Source: Undibacterium pigrum
GTDB lineage: Bacteria > Pseudomonadota > Gammaproteobacteria > Burkholderiales > Burkholderiaceae_D
Direction: 5' to 3'
Assembly (NCBI RefSeq): GCF_003201815.1
Contig: NZ_QJKB01000001.1
Location: forward strand, 186,001 to 250,000
DNA length: 64,000 nucleotides
The translations under genes were made by a program, and so were the position numbers. The notes beneath the pieces are model-generated. The model was given only the letters and a program-made list of their open reading frames with translations. It was not told the DNA's origin and searched no databases. Positions 53,977 to 64,000 of the stretch are shown piece after piece. The stretch's first letter is position 1. Each line of letters starts with the position of its first letter.

Positions 53977-56418
53977 GTGCGTGCGGTGATGCTGGGTTTT
54001 GTCATCGGCGCCGCCATTTTGCAGCAACAGGCGGAATTACTTGCTCTCAATACCTTATTGCTGATAGCAGCATTGTCGCTGCTTCTCACCCTCTTATTAT
54101 TCAAGTTTAAATGCCAACCCTGGCTGCATCTGCCTGCACGTCTTGTGCTTGCTGCCACGTTAGGGTTTGTCTGGGCCAGTGGCTATGCACATTTCTATCT
54201 GCAGGAAGAGCTACCCAAAAAATGGGAAAATCAGGATATTGTTTTAACTGGCACCATTGATAACCTGCCTTTCCAGTTTGAGCAGGGGCAAAGATTCAAT
54301 CTTGCGGTTGAGCAGGTGCATGCTGATGATGCTGGTGACTTGAAACCACTCTCGCAATGGCCATCCCGGGTTGCCTTGACCTGGTACGGTGCTGATCGCG
54401 GTAGCGATATGCGGCAAGTGACGGCTGTGCTGCCCGGTGAACGCTGGCAATTTCGCGTACGCCTCAAACGTCCACACGGCAATGCCAATGAATTTGGCTT
54501 TGACTATGAAGCATGGCTGCTGGAGCAGGGTATCCGCGCAACTGGCAGTGTGCGTCCGGATAAATATGGGCAAGATGCTAAGCAATATAATCGCAAGCTG
54601 GCAGATTTTGTCTGGACTCCAGGTACTCTCATTGAGTATGGTCGACATCGTTTACGCGCACGCATACACGCAGCCTTGCCTTTCGCCCCTTACGCCGGTG
54701 TGCTGGTCGCACTGGTGGTCGGCGATCAGCGTGAAATCTCGATGGCTGACTGGACAGTATTTAACCGGGTGGGCATAGGTCATCTGATCAGTATTTCAGG
54801 CCTGCATATCACCATGGTTGCGGGCTTGTTTGCTGGCCTGGTATTTTATTTCTGGCGACATTCCTTTTTCCTGAACCTGGCATTACCTCTACGCTTGCCT
54901 GCACAAAAGGCATCCGCTTTGGCTGGAGCATTAATGGCATTGGCCTATGTCGCCCTTGCGGGTTTTGGTTTGCCCGCCCAAAGAACACTGATCATGCTGA
55001 GCGTGGTTGCGGTAGCTGTGTGGACTGGTCGTATCAGCAGCTTTACTGCAGTCCTGAGTCTTGCGCTGGGCCTGGTTGTGGTATTTGATCCCTGGGCCGT
55101 CTTGTCCCCCGGCTTCTGGCTATCTTTTTCTGCTGTCGCCATCATTGTATTTGCTACAGCTGGAGAAGAGCGCACGAAACCAATGGGCAGTCATACTCAA
55201 GGCGTGGTTAATACTTTGCGTTCAGCATCCTTGATGCAATATGCATTGACGCTGGGCATGATTCCACTGACCATGTTTTTGTTTGGGCAAATGTCGCTTA
55301 TCAGTCCACTGGCAAATGCGGTTGCTATCCCTCTGGTCAGCCTGGTAGTCACGCCGCTGACACTGGTAGGTAGTGTCATGCCAGCGCCCTTGTCAGGCTG
55401 GTTACTGCAAATTGCTCATGTACTGGTCGACTTTCTGGCGCGTTTCCTGACTTACTTTAGCACCTTACCCTTTGCCGTGTGGACTGCACCCATCCCTACA
55501 TTCTGGTTATTTGCCTTGGCCATGCTGGGGGTCTTATGGCTATTGGCACCCAAAGCATGGCCTTTGCGTGGCCTCGGTCTTATCTGCTGTTTGCCCTTGT
55601 TGTTACAGACGGCAAAAAAACCACCAGAAGGTGAATTGCATGTCACTGCGCTGGATGTAGGTCAGGGCATGGCCCTGTTGCTGGAAACCGCACATCATAG
55701 ACTGCTGTACGATAGTGGTCAGGGTTTTGGGCTGGAAGCAGATAGTGGCAACAGGGTGATTTTGCCGTATCTGCATGCGCGCGGTATTAATGAACTGGAT
55801 GTCATGATGATTTCGCATAATGACAGTGATCATTCTGGCGGAGCCTTAAGTATACTTAAACATTTGCCTGTTGAGTTGCTAAGCAGTTCCCTGAACCTGG
55901 ACAGTCCCATTGTTCAGGCTGCAAAGCAGCACAAGCGTTGCGTAGTAGGGCAGACATGGGACTGGGATGGCGTGCATTTTGAAGTGCTGCAACCAGTCGC
56001 CGCCAGTTATGAAAGCACGAAATGGAAGCCAAATGCCCGCAGTTGCGTACTAAAAGTATCGACCAAGCTGCACTCCATCTTGCTGGCGGGTGATATAGAG
56101 GCGATACAGGAAGATGAACTGGTCAACATGATCCCGCAAAAACTCAGGGCTGATATCCTGCTGGCCCCGCATCATGGGAGTGGCACATCATCGACTGCAC
56201 CTTTCCTGAAGATAGTGCAGCCAGAGCTGGCAATTTTTCAGGTCGGTTACCTGAATCGCTACCATCATCCCAAGCCAGAAGTCTTCCAGCGCTATGCTGA
56301 TTTTGGAATAAAACGTCTAAGAACAGATGAATCGGGTGCAATCAGCATACAATTTGGCGCATCATTGAAAACTTCACAATTCAGACAGGAAAACGCGCGT
56401 TACTGGTTTGGCCGGTAA
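53977..56418 (+). CDS. comEC: DNA internalisation-related competence protein ComEC/Rec2
   Basis: An 813-residue inner-membrane channel for single-stranded DNA uptake. It has the N-terminal soluble domain (about 65-190), the multi-helix competence domain (about 215-500; GIGHLISISGLHITMVAGLF, GLPAQRTLIML), and a C-terminal metallo-beta-lactamase-like domain with LDVGQGMALLLET, SHNDSDHSGG and APHHGSGTSS. All three are complete, so the gene looks functional; type IV pilus genes are not in the window. Start is GTG 53977, three bases after the TatD-family gene. Confidence 0.96.
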   Translation: MRAVMLGFVIGAAILQQQAELLALNTLLLIAALSLLLTLLLFKFKCQPWLHLPARLVLAATLGFVWASGYAHFYLQEELPKKWENQDIVLTGTIDNLPFQFEQGQRFNLAVEQVHADDAGDLKPLSQWPSRVALTWYGADRGSDMRQVTAVLPGERWQFRVRLKRPHGNANEFGFDYEAWLLEQGIRATGSVRPDKYGQDAKQYNRKLADFVWTPGTLIEYGRHRLRARIHAALPFAPYAGVLVALVVGDQREISMADWTVFNRVGIGHLISISGLHITMVAGLFAGLVFYFWRHSFFLNLALPLRLPAQKASALAGALMALAYVALAGFGLPAQRTLIMLSVVAVAVWTGRISSFTAVLSLALGLVVVFDPWAVLSPGFWLSFSAVAIIVFATAGEERTKPMGSHTQGVVNTLRSASLMQYALTLGMIPLTMFLFGQMSLISPLANAVAIPLVSLVVTPLTLVGSVMPAPLSGWLLQIAHVLVDFLARFLTYFSTLPFAVWTAPIPTFWLFALAMLGVLWLLAPKAWPLRGLGLICCLPLLLQTAKKPPEGELHVTALDVGQGMALLLETAHHRLLYDSGQGFGLEADSGNRVILPYLHARGINELDVMMISHNDSDHSGGALSILKHLPVELLSSSLNLDSPIVQAAKQHKRCVVGQTWDWDGVHFEVLQPVAASYESTKWKPNARSCVLKVSTKLHSILLAGDIEAIQEDELVNMIPQKLRADILLAPHHGSGTSSTAPFLKIVQPELAIFQVGYLNRYHHPKPEVFQRYADFGIKRLRTDESGAISIQFGASLKTSQFRQENARYWFGR

Positions 56419-56434
56419 TGCTATACCCTAAGTT

Positions 56435-57250
56435 ATGAACGAGACCACCGTAAAACCCATCATCCATTTTGTCCATGGTAATAGCTTCCCGTCCGGGACT
56501 TATCGTATGTTTCTCGATCATTTGCGTTCTGACTATGAAGTCCATGCGACCGACATGGTGGGGCATGACCCGGCATATCCAGTGACAGATGGCTGGCGCA
56601 ACCTGGTGCAGGAATTGATTGACACCTTACAGACGAACTATCAGCAGCCCGTGATTTTGCTGGGACATTCACTGGGCGGCATTTTGTCGCTGATGGCAGC
56701 AAGAGCCAGGCCAGATCTGGTGCGTGGGGTGGTGGTGCTTGATTCCCCCGTGGTGTCAGGCTGGCGGGCCATGTTGTTGCGTATATTTAAATCCCTGGGA
56801 CTGGACAAGAAGTTTTCACCTGCACGCTTTTCAGAAAGGCGTCGGCATCTCTGGAAAAGTGAAGAAGAAGCCTATCAGCACTTTGCCTCTAAAGAAATGT
56901 TCGCCATCTGGCCACCAGAAGTCTTGCGTGACTATATGAAGGCAGGGCTTAAACCACATCCTGAGGGCGTCACCCTGCGCTTTACCCGCGAAGTGGAAAC
57001 GGCAATTTACCGTACTTTGCCACATGGTCTGGGTCGTTTGAATAAACGCCCACCCAATGTGCCAGTCGGTTTTGTTGGCGGGACAGAGTCTATAGAATGC
57101 AGGCAAGCTGGCCCTCATGCGACAAAGAAATTAATGGGTGATAATTATGTCCTTATTCCTGGCGGCCACCTGATCCCCATGGAAGTGCCCGGCCATACAG
57201 CCACTGCCGTGCTGAGCATGCTGGAACGCATGAAGCTGAGCGCCAGGTAA
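56435..57250 (+). CDS. Alpha/beta hydrolase
   Basis: A 271-residue hydrolase. HFVHGNSFPSGTYRMFLDHL forms the oxyanion region, the nucleophile is S79 (LLGHSLGG) and the catalytic histidine H245 lies in PGGHLIPME. No lid or signal peptide is obvious, so it is cytoplasmic. Substrate unknown; similarity to small esterases and haloperoxidase-like proteins is general only. It follows comEC after 16 bases and precedes the LpxR-like gene by 31. Confidence 0.88.
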   Translation: MNETTVKPIIHFVHGNSFPSGTYRMFLDHLRSDYEVHATDMVGHDPAYPVTDGWRNLVQELIDTLQTNYQQPVILLGHSLGGILSLMAARARPDLVRGVVVLDSPVVSGWRAMLLRIFKSLGLDKKFSPARFSERRRHLWKSEEEAYQHFASKEMFAIWPPEVLRDYMKAGLKPHPEGVTLRFTREVETAIYRTLPHGLGRLNKRPPNVPVGFVGGTESIECRQAGPHATKKLMGDNYVLIPGGHLIPMEVPGHTATAVLSMLERMKLSAR

Positions 57251-57281
57251 ATTTCATACAAACCTTATCGCGACAAAATAC

Positions 57282-58226
57282 ATGAATCAAATCAAGCCTT
57301 TATTGAAATTTTCCACCTCACTGGCAGCAGTGCTCGTCACCGCCAGCGTCTTTGCCCAGGAGTCCTTGCCATCCTGGGACGAATTTACCCAGGTACGCCA
57401 GACTGGCAAGACTACTTTGCTAGTGGATATTGATAATGACAGTCTCTTGTTCAAGAAGGATGACGGGTTTTATACCAGCGGCAACAGAATAGGGCAGAGC
57501 TTTACCAAAGGGGATGCCACGCAGGCGCTGACTTATGGCTGGCGACTGGGTCAGGAATTGTATACGGCTTCTGATATCAAGCTGACGCCAAACCAGATTT
57601 CCAAAATTGACCACCCATACGCTGGCTGGCTGTTTGCAGGCCTCTACCGCGAAAAGAATGAAGCCAATGGCAAAAGCCAGCGCCTTGCGCTGGACATAGG
57701 ATGCATGGGTCCATGCGCCGGTGGTGAATGGACGCAGACGCATCTGCACAGATTGCTGAAGCAACCCCTGCCACAAGGCTGGAGTACACAACTGCGTAAT
57801 GAATGGGGTGCAGTCTTATCAGGTGAATATTCGCCAGGCCGTGTCGTAGCTATGTCCAATGTCGATATTGCACCACGCCTGAAGGGCCGTTTCGGCAATA
57901 TCTTTACTGATGCCAGTGCTGAGTTGACGCTGCGTGCGGGCAGTCTGAATGCCTTGCCTGAACAGCCAGCCAGTTATGGCTTCCTGCGTACAGAACTCAA
58001 GGCTGTTGCCTACAATGCAAGCATACAGGGCGGCTATTTTAATAATCAGGCTACAGCAGTCAAGCCCAAAAGCCTGGTTGGTGAGTTTGAAATTGGCTAT
58101 TTCTGGCGTGGTGAAAACTACGGCGCATCAGCATCCTTCATCCGTCGCAGCAATGAAATCAAGGAATTGAGCAACGGTCAGGGCGCACAGAATTTTGCAA
58201 GATTGCAAATTATTTATGCAATGTAA
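57282..58226 (+). CDS. lpxR: Lipid A deacylase LpxR family protein
   Basis: A 314-residue outer-membrane beta-barrel with a signal peptide (cleavage near VFAQ, residue 25). VDIDNDSLLF and DDGFYTSGNRIGQ carry the Asn-Asp and Asp/Ser residues used by Salmonella LpxR, and IDHPYAGWLF and TQTHLHRLL supply the conserved tyrosine and histidine region. LpxR removes the 3'-acyloxyacyl chain from lipid A in the presence of calcium. It ends in ARLQIIYAM and lacks a terminal aromatic, a small departure from most barrels. Confidence 0.88.
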   Translation: MNQIKPLLKFSTSLAAVLVTASVFAQESLPSWDEFTQVRQTGKTTLLVDIDNDSLLFKKDDGFYTSGNRIGQSFTKGDATQALTYGWRLGQELYTASDIKLTPNQISKIDHPYAGWLFAGLYREKNEANGKSQRLALDIGCMGPCAGGEWTQTHLHRLLKQPLPQGWSTQLRNEWGAVLSGEYSPGRVVAMSNVDIAPRLKGRFGNIFTDASAELTLRAGSLNALPEQPASYGFLRTELKAVAYNASIQGGYFNNQATAVKPKSLVGEFEIGYFWRGENYGASASFIRRSNEIKELSNGQGAQNFARLQIIYAM

Positions 58227-58270
58227 ACCAGCCAGTTCCTGAAATTTCCCAGGATTTGCAGGCGGGAATT

Positions 58271-59981
<1,711 letters not shown>

Positions 59982-60056
59982 GATGTAAGGGATTTGGTGC
60001 AGGCCTCCAGCCTGGCAGTTTGAAGACTGGTTTGTCTGTTATCTGTGAATCCTGAT

Positions 60057-60093
60057 TAAAAAGGCGAGCCACTTTTGCGGCTCGCCTTTTTTG
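60057..60093 (+). terminator. Rho-independent terminator after pyrG
   Basis: AAAGGCGAGCC and GGCTCGCCTTT form an 11-bp stem with a loop of about eight bases and a following T-run. Confidence 0.95.
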
Positions 60094-60451
60094 CAAGACG
60101 GTATGTAGTTGCCTTAGAGAATGTTGTTGACATGCCCCCCGGTGACTGTACCGACAGGGGATAAGCTAGGCTTTTTGAGCCTGCGTTTGCATGATTTGAT
60201 CTGTGGTGAAGGTTTTTTTGCTTATCAGCGTAAAAAGCCGCAAGAATAAAGTTTTGTCCGGCTCGAAGTGTCGCCGTAATGGGGTATTATCTGCACCATC
60301 ATTTTGGCTGTATCAAAGTCATTACAGCAGCCAGCTTTATTTATCTGCTGGCATATCCAGCCAGCAGATGTTTTGCAAATCAGATTCGCATTATTTGTTA
60401 GATATTTTGTTAGATATTTTGTTCGATATTTTGATTGTTTAGGAGAATTGA
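60094..60451. other. 358-base leader/spacer between pyrG terminator and eno
   Basis: No convincing gene. A 79-codon plus-strand frame (60203-60442) runs through the repeat array and lacks a family. The spacer holds two small hairpins (CGGT/ACCG near 60140; AGGC/GCCT near 60170), a -10-like TATTAT at 60285-60290, and the 12-base tandem repeat next to eno. Confidence 0.55.
60398..60433 (+). repeat. Three 12-base tandem repeats in the eno leader
   Basis: TTAGATATTTTG occurs twice exactly (60398-60409, 60410-60421) and once as TTCGATATTTTG (60422-60433). The array ends seven bases before the ribosome site AGGAG. Confidence 0.9.
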
Positions 60452-61735
<1,284 letters not shown>

Positions 61736-61749
61736 TCTGCTATCGTATT

Positions 61750-61780
61750 AGTGAAAAGGGGAACGGTGTTCCCCTTTTTC
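61750..61780 (+). terminator. Rho-independent terminator after eno
   Basis: AAAAGGGGAAC and GTTCCCCTTTTT form a tight stem around a GGT loop, with a T-run. Confidence 0.92.
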
Positions 61781-61866
61781 TTGTTGGGTTCCTCCGGGAA
61801 TATCTTTGTATTAATTTTTCTGTATTTTCAGTTTTTTTTTTGCCTCAATTTTTGTATCAATAACTC

Positions 61867-62193
61867 GTGCGTTTGATAGCCCTTTCCTTTGTTGCCTTGC
61901 TGATGTTGATCCAATACCCGCTGTGGTTGGGTAAGGGTGGTTGGCTGCGCGTGTGGGAGCTGGACAGGCAAGTCGCCCAGGTGAAAAACAATAATGAAAA
62001 ACTCAAAGAGCGCAACGGCAAGCTCGAATCTGAAGTCCAGGATTTAAAAATTGGTACCGATGCTGTTGAGGAGCGCGCCCGCTTCGAATTAGGCATGATC
62101 AAGAAAAACGAAATCTTCGTACAAATTCTGGATGCAAATTCTCCAGCGTCCACTTCAGACGCACGTACTCCACCGAGCCAAGTCAAGCCTTAG
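61867..62193 (+). CDS. ftsB: Cell division protein FtsB
   Basis: A 108-residue bitopic septum protein of the FtsQBL complex. A short N-terminus leads to one membrane helix (about 3-20), then a leucine-zipper-like coiled coil ([19 protein letters not shown]) and the conserved [20 protein letters not shown] segment that binds FtsQ. Start is GTG 61867. The last 20 residues (Ser/Pro/Thr-rich) are a disordered tail. Following eno is its normal place. Confidence 0.96.
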   Translation: MRLIALSFVALLMLIQYPLWLGKGGWLRVWELDRQVAQVKNNNEKLKERNGKLESEVQDLKIGTDAVEERARFELGMIKKNEIFVQILDANSPASTSDARTPPSQVKP

Positions 62194-62209
62194 TTAATAA
62201 CCAGGCAGT

Positions 62210-62920
62210 TTAAACACCCACATATTTCTGCCAGGTTTCCGGCGACTGCGTCAGGCTTTCGCTATTGCCATGCCAGACTATCTTGCCGCGTTCCATGATG
62301 CTGTGCTGATCGGCAAGGGGTATGAGTTTTTCTACATATTTATCGATAACCAGCGTGGTTTGCCCCTGATCGCGCAGCTTTCTCAAACAAGCCCAGATTT
62401 CTTCACGCACCAGTGGTGACAAGCCTTCCGTCGCTTCATCCAGTATCAGCAAATGAGGGTTGGTCATCAAGGCGCGTGAGATGGCCAGCATTTGTTGCTC
62501 GCCGCCAGATAACTGGTTACCCATATTGCCCGCCCGTTCGGCCAGACGTGGGAACAGTTGGTAAATCTCTTTCAGGCTCCATGGTCTTTTGCTTTGATTG
62601 CGATTGGCTGCAAAGGCGACCAGGTTTTCTTTGACAGTGAGATTGGGGAAAATCTGCCGGCCTTCCGGCACCAGGGCTATGCCCATCCTGGCGATTTTAT
62701 CCGTCGTCATTTTTTCTATGCGCTGGCCCATGAAACTGATATGGCCCTTATGTGCCGGTGTCAGTCCCAGTATCGAGCGTAAGGTTGTGGTCTTGCCTGC
62801 ACCATTGCGGCCCAGCAGGCTGGCGACTTCGCCCTGGCGTATCTGTAAGTCTATGCCAAACAAGACCTGGCTGTGACCATAGGCGGTAGCGATATGTTCG
62901 ACTTCCAATATGGTCTTCAT
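62210..62920 (-). CDS. livF: Branched-chain amino acid ABC transporter ATPase LivF
   Basis: A 236-residue ATPase with Walker A GRNGAGKT (37-44), signature QLSGGEQQMLAISRALM and Walker B LLILDEATEGL. It forms a heterodimer with LivG to power LivHM. VPEGRQIFPNLTVKENL is a LivF hallmark. Its start overlaps the livG stop by four bases. It is the last gene of the operon as seen here and is convergent with ftsB. The substrate class is family-level only; such operons also transport urea, amides or aromatic acids. Confidence 0.95.
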   Translation of the reverse strand: MKTILEVEHIATAYGHSQVLFGIDLQIRQGEVASLLGRNGAGKTTTLRSILGLTPAHKGHISFMGQRIEKMTTDKIARMGIALVPEGRQIFPNLTVKENLVAFAANRNQSKRPWSLKEIYQLFPRLAERAGNMGNQLSGGEQQMLAISRALMTNPHLLILDEATEGLSPLVREEIWACLRKLRDQGQTTLVIDKYVEKLIPLADQHSIMERGKIVWHGNSESLTQSPETWQKYVGV

Positions 62921-63684
62921 GCGACTTCCTTGATTGCGATATCCATTTCATCGCCTAGATAGGCTTTCTTGACTTCCGGGTTCTGGCGTATCTGTTCTGC
63001 CGTGCCGGTGGCAATGATGGAGCCTGCTACCAAGACAGAAATGCGGTCAGCCAGTTTGAAGACGGCATCCATATCATGTTCAATCAAGATCACGGCTGCC
63101 TTACCACGCAGGGCGGCGATCAGTTCCAGCATCTTGCCCGATTCTTCATGTCCGGTGCCTGCCATGGGTTCATCCAGCAAGAGCAGTTTGGGTTGCGTCG
63201 CCAGGGTGAGTCCCAGTTCCAGTTGGCGTTGTTCGCCATGTGCAAGTTCGCAGGCTTTGCTATTGCAGTGTTCAGCCAGACCTATATCGCTGGCAAGTTG
63301 CCGGGCTTGCTTGAAAAGTGCCTGCTCATCTAGCGCTTTGCGCCAGAAGCGCATGCTGCTGCCAGAGTGGGCCTGTATCGCCAGACTCAGGTTATCGATA
63401 ACGGTATATGACTGGAAAATATTCGTGATCTGGTAAGAGCGTGCCAATCCTAGCTTGACGCGCTCATGCATGCTGAGTGTCGTGACATCGACGCCATTGA
63501 AAATGATCTGCCCCTGGTTTGGAACTATGGCGCCTGATATCTGATGTATCAGTGTAGTCTTGCCTGCGCCATTCGGGCCTATGATGGCGTGGATCTCACC
63601 AGATAATACATCCAGGCTCAGATTGTTGGTCGCGATAAGGCCACCATAGCGTTTGACCAGGCCTTTTAGCTGTAACACGCTCAT
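62917..63684 (-). CDS. livG: Branched-chain amino acid ABC transporter ATPase LivG
   Basis: A 255-residue ATPase. VKRYGGLIATNNLSLDVLSG, Walker A GPNGAGKT, the LivG-specific RVKLGLARSYQITNIFQSYT and Walker B LLLLDEPMAG are present; the signature is AHGEQRQLELGLTLA rather than the usual LSGGQ, which is normal for LivG. ATG 63684 overlaps the livM stop by four bases. A longer open frame upstream lies inside livM in another frame and is not used. Confidence 0.95.
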   Translation of the reverse strand: MSVLQLKGLVKRYGGLIATNNLSLDVLSGEIHAIIGPNGAGKTTLIHQISGAIVPNQGQIIFNGVDVTTLSMHERVKLGLARSYQITNIFQSYTVIDNLSLAIQAHSGSSMRFWRKALDEQALFKQARQLASDIGLAEHCNSKACELAHGEQRQLELGLTLATQPKLLLLDEPMAGTGHEESGKMLELIAALRGKAAVILIEHDMDAVFKLADRISVLVAGSIIATGTAEQIRQNPEVKKAYLGDEMDIAIKEVA

Positions 63685-64000
63685 GCCTGATCTCCCTGCT
63701 GTCTTTTGATGGACATGAACTTTTGCGGCAGGCTGGCGAGGCCATTTGGTAAGAGCATGACCACCAACAGCAGGATAATGCCCAGATACAGTTGCCAGTG
63801 TATGGTATAGCCAGACAGGATTTCTTCCAGCATCAACATGACGACTGCACCGAGGATGCCGCCAGACAGATAACCAACACCGCCAAGTATCACCATCACC
63901 ATCAGGCTGCCGGATTGTGTCCAATGCAAAAGGTTGGGACTGACCAGCATGTTCTGGTTTGCCAGCAGGGCGCCAGCCAGGCTGGCGACGCTGCCAGCAA
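63681..64000 (-). CDS. livM: Branched-chain amino acid ABC transporter permease LivM (N-terminus beyond window)
   Basis: The C-terminal 106 residues or so of a LivM-type permease; the frame stays open to the right edge. Visible are a hydrophobic helix ending in AGALLANQNM, MVILGGVGYLSGGILGAVVM (the conserved Gly-rich loop that meets the ATPase) and a final helix, LYLGIILLLVVMLLPNGL. It is translationally coupled to livG. livH and the binding protein, if present, lie outside the window. Confidence 0.94.
   Translation of the reverse strand, partial: AGSVASLAGALLANQNMLVSPNLLHWTQSGSLMVMVILGGVGYLSGGILGAVVMLMLEEILSGYTIHWQLYLGIILLLVVMLLPNGLASLPQKFMSIKRQQGDQA

Noticed and set aside
60203-60442. A 79-codon frame between pyrG and eno.
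   Set aside because: It runs through the 12-base repeat and an AT-rich leader, matches no family and has no convincing ribosome site.

Overview
The window looks like a chromosomal stretch of a Burkholderiales betaproteobacterium with moderate base composition, most likely an Oxalobacteraceae member of the Undibacterium type. This is an inference from gene order (hemC-hemD-hemX-hemY, nadE-glnB, trxB/ftsK-lolA-rarA, pyrG-eno-ftsB) and from protein character; no database search was possible. Most of the window is core genome with short intergenic gaps.

Layout. 1-2.2 kb: a truncated NarL-type response regulator, a universal stress protein with an FNR-like site, and a YcaQ-family protein. 2.2-8.4 kb: trpS diverging from the haem genes hemC-hemD-hemX-hemY, then ppa. 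8.5-15.7 kb: a tail-anchored Ser/Thr kinase and a FemAB-like acyltransferase diverging from nadE-glnB and a periplasmic amino-acid-type binding protein, then Smr and trxB. 15.9-23.3 kb: ftsK-lolA-rarA, a DUF4139 secreted protein and serS. 23.3-26.9 kb: an EAL-CBS-GGDEF protein, tRNA-Ser(CGA), and a decayed insertion-sequence mosaic. 26.9-35.2 kb: a surface-polysaccharide island (wzm, wzt, a methyltransferase/coiled-coil/glycosyltransferase fusion, wecB, a second glycosyltransferase, a convergent membrane acyltransferase). 35.6-38.7 kb: an iron module (piuC and a TonB-dependent receptor) with Fur boxes. 39-44.8 kb: a glycine-zipper lipoprotein, moeA-moaD-moaE-crcB, a PhyH-type oxygenase, proline iminopeptidase and a conserved hypothetical. 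44.9-53.1 kb: clpB behind a textbook sigma-32 promoter, a divergent AraC/MFS pair, rraA, a DUF1460 protein and a divergent HTH regulator/ceramidase-like pair. 53.1-58.2 kb: TatD-family hydrolase, comEC, an alpha/beta hydrolase and an LpxR-like lipid A deacylase. 58.3-64 kb: pyrG, eno, ftsB and a convergent livM-livG-livF transporter operon that runs off the right edge.

How the parts work together. The polysaccharide island encodes an ABC-transporter-dependent export route. Wzt has a C-terminal cargo-recognition-type domain. The gene after it joins a methyltransferase to a glycosyltransferase through about 185 residues of predicted coiled coil, which resembles the capping and molecular-ruler logic of E. 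coli WbdD but with different catalytic parts. This is the best candidate for an undescribed system here. A second pattern is that four genes (lolA, the DUF4139 gene, a glycine-zipper lipoprotein and eno) have 5' leaders made of short tandem repeats of 7, 12, about 13 or 15 bases. Regulatory candidates include a terminator-like hairpin inside the trpS leader, an intra-operon terminator between the siderophore receptor and piuC, an orphan Fur box, and an FNR-like site before the stress protein.
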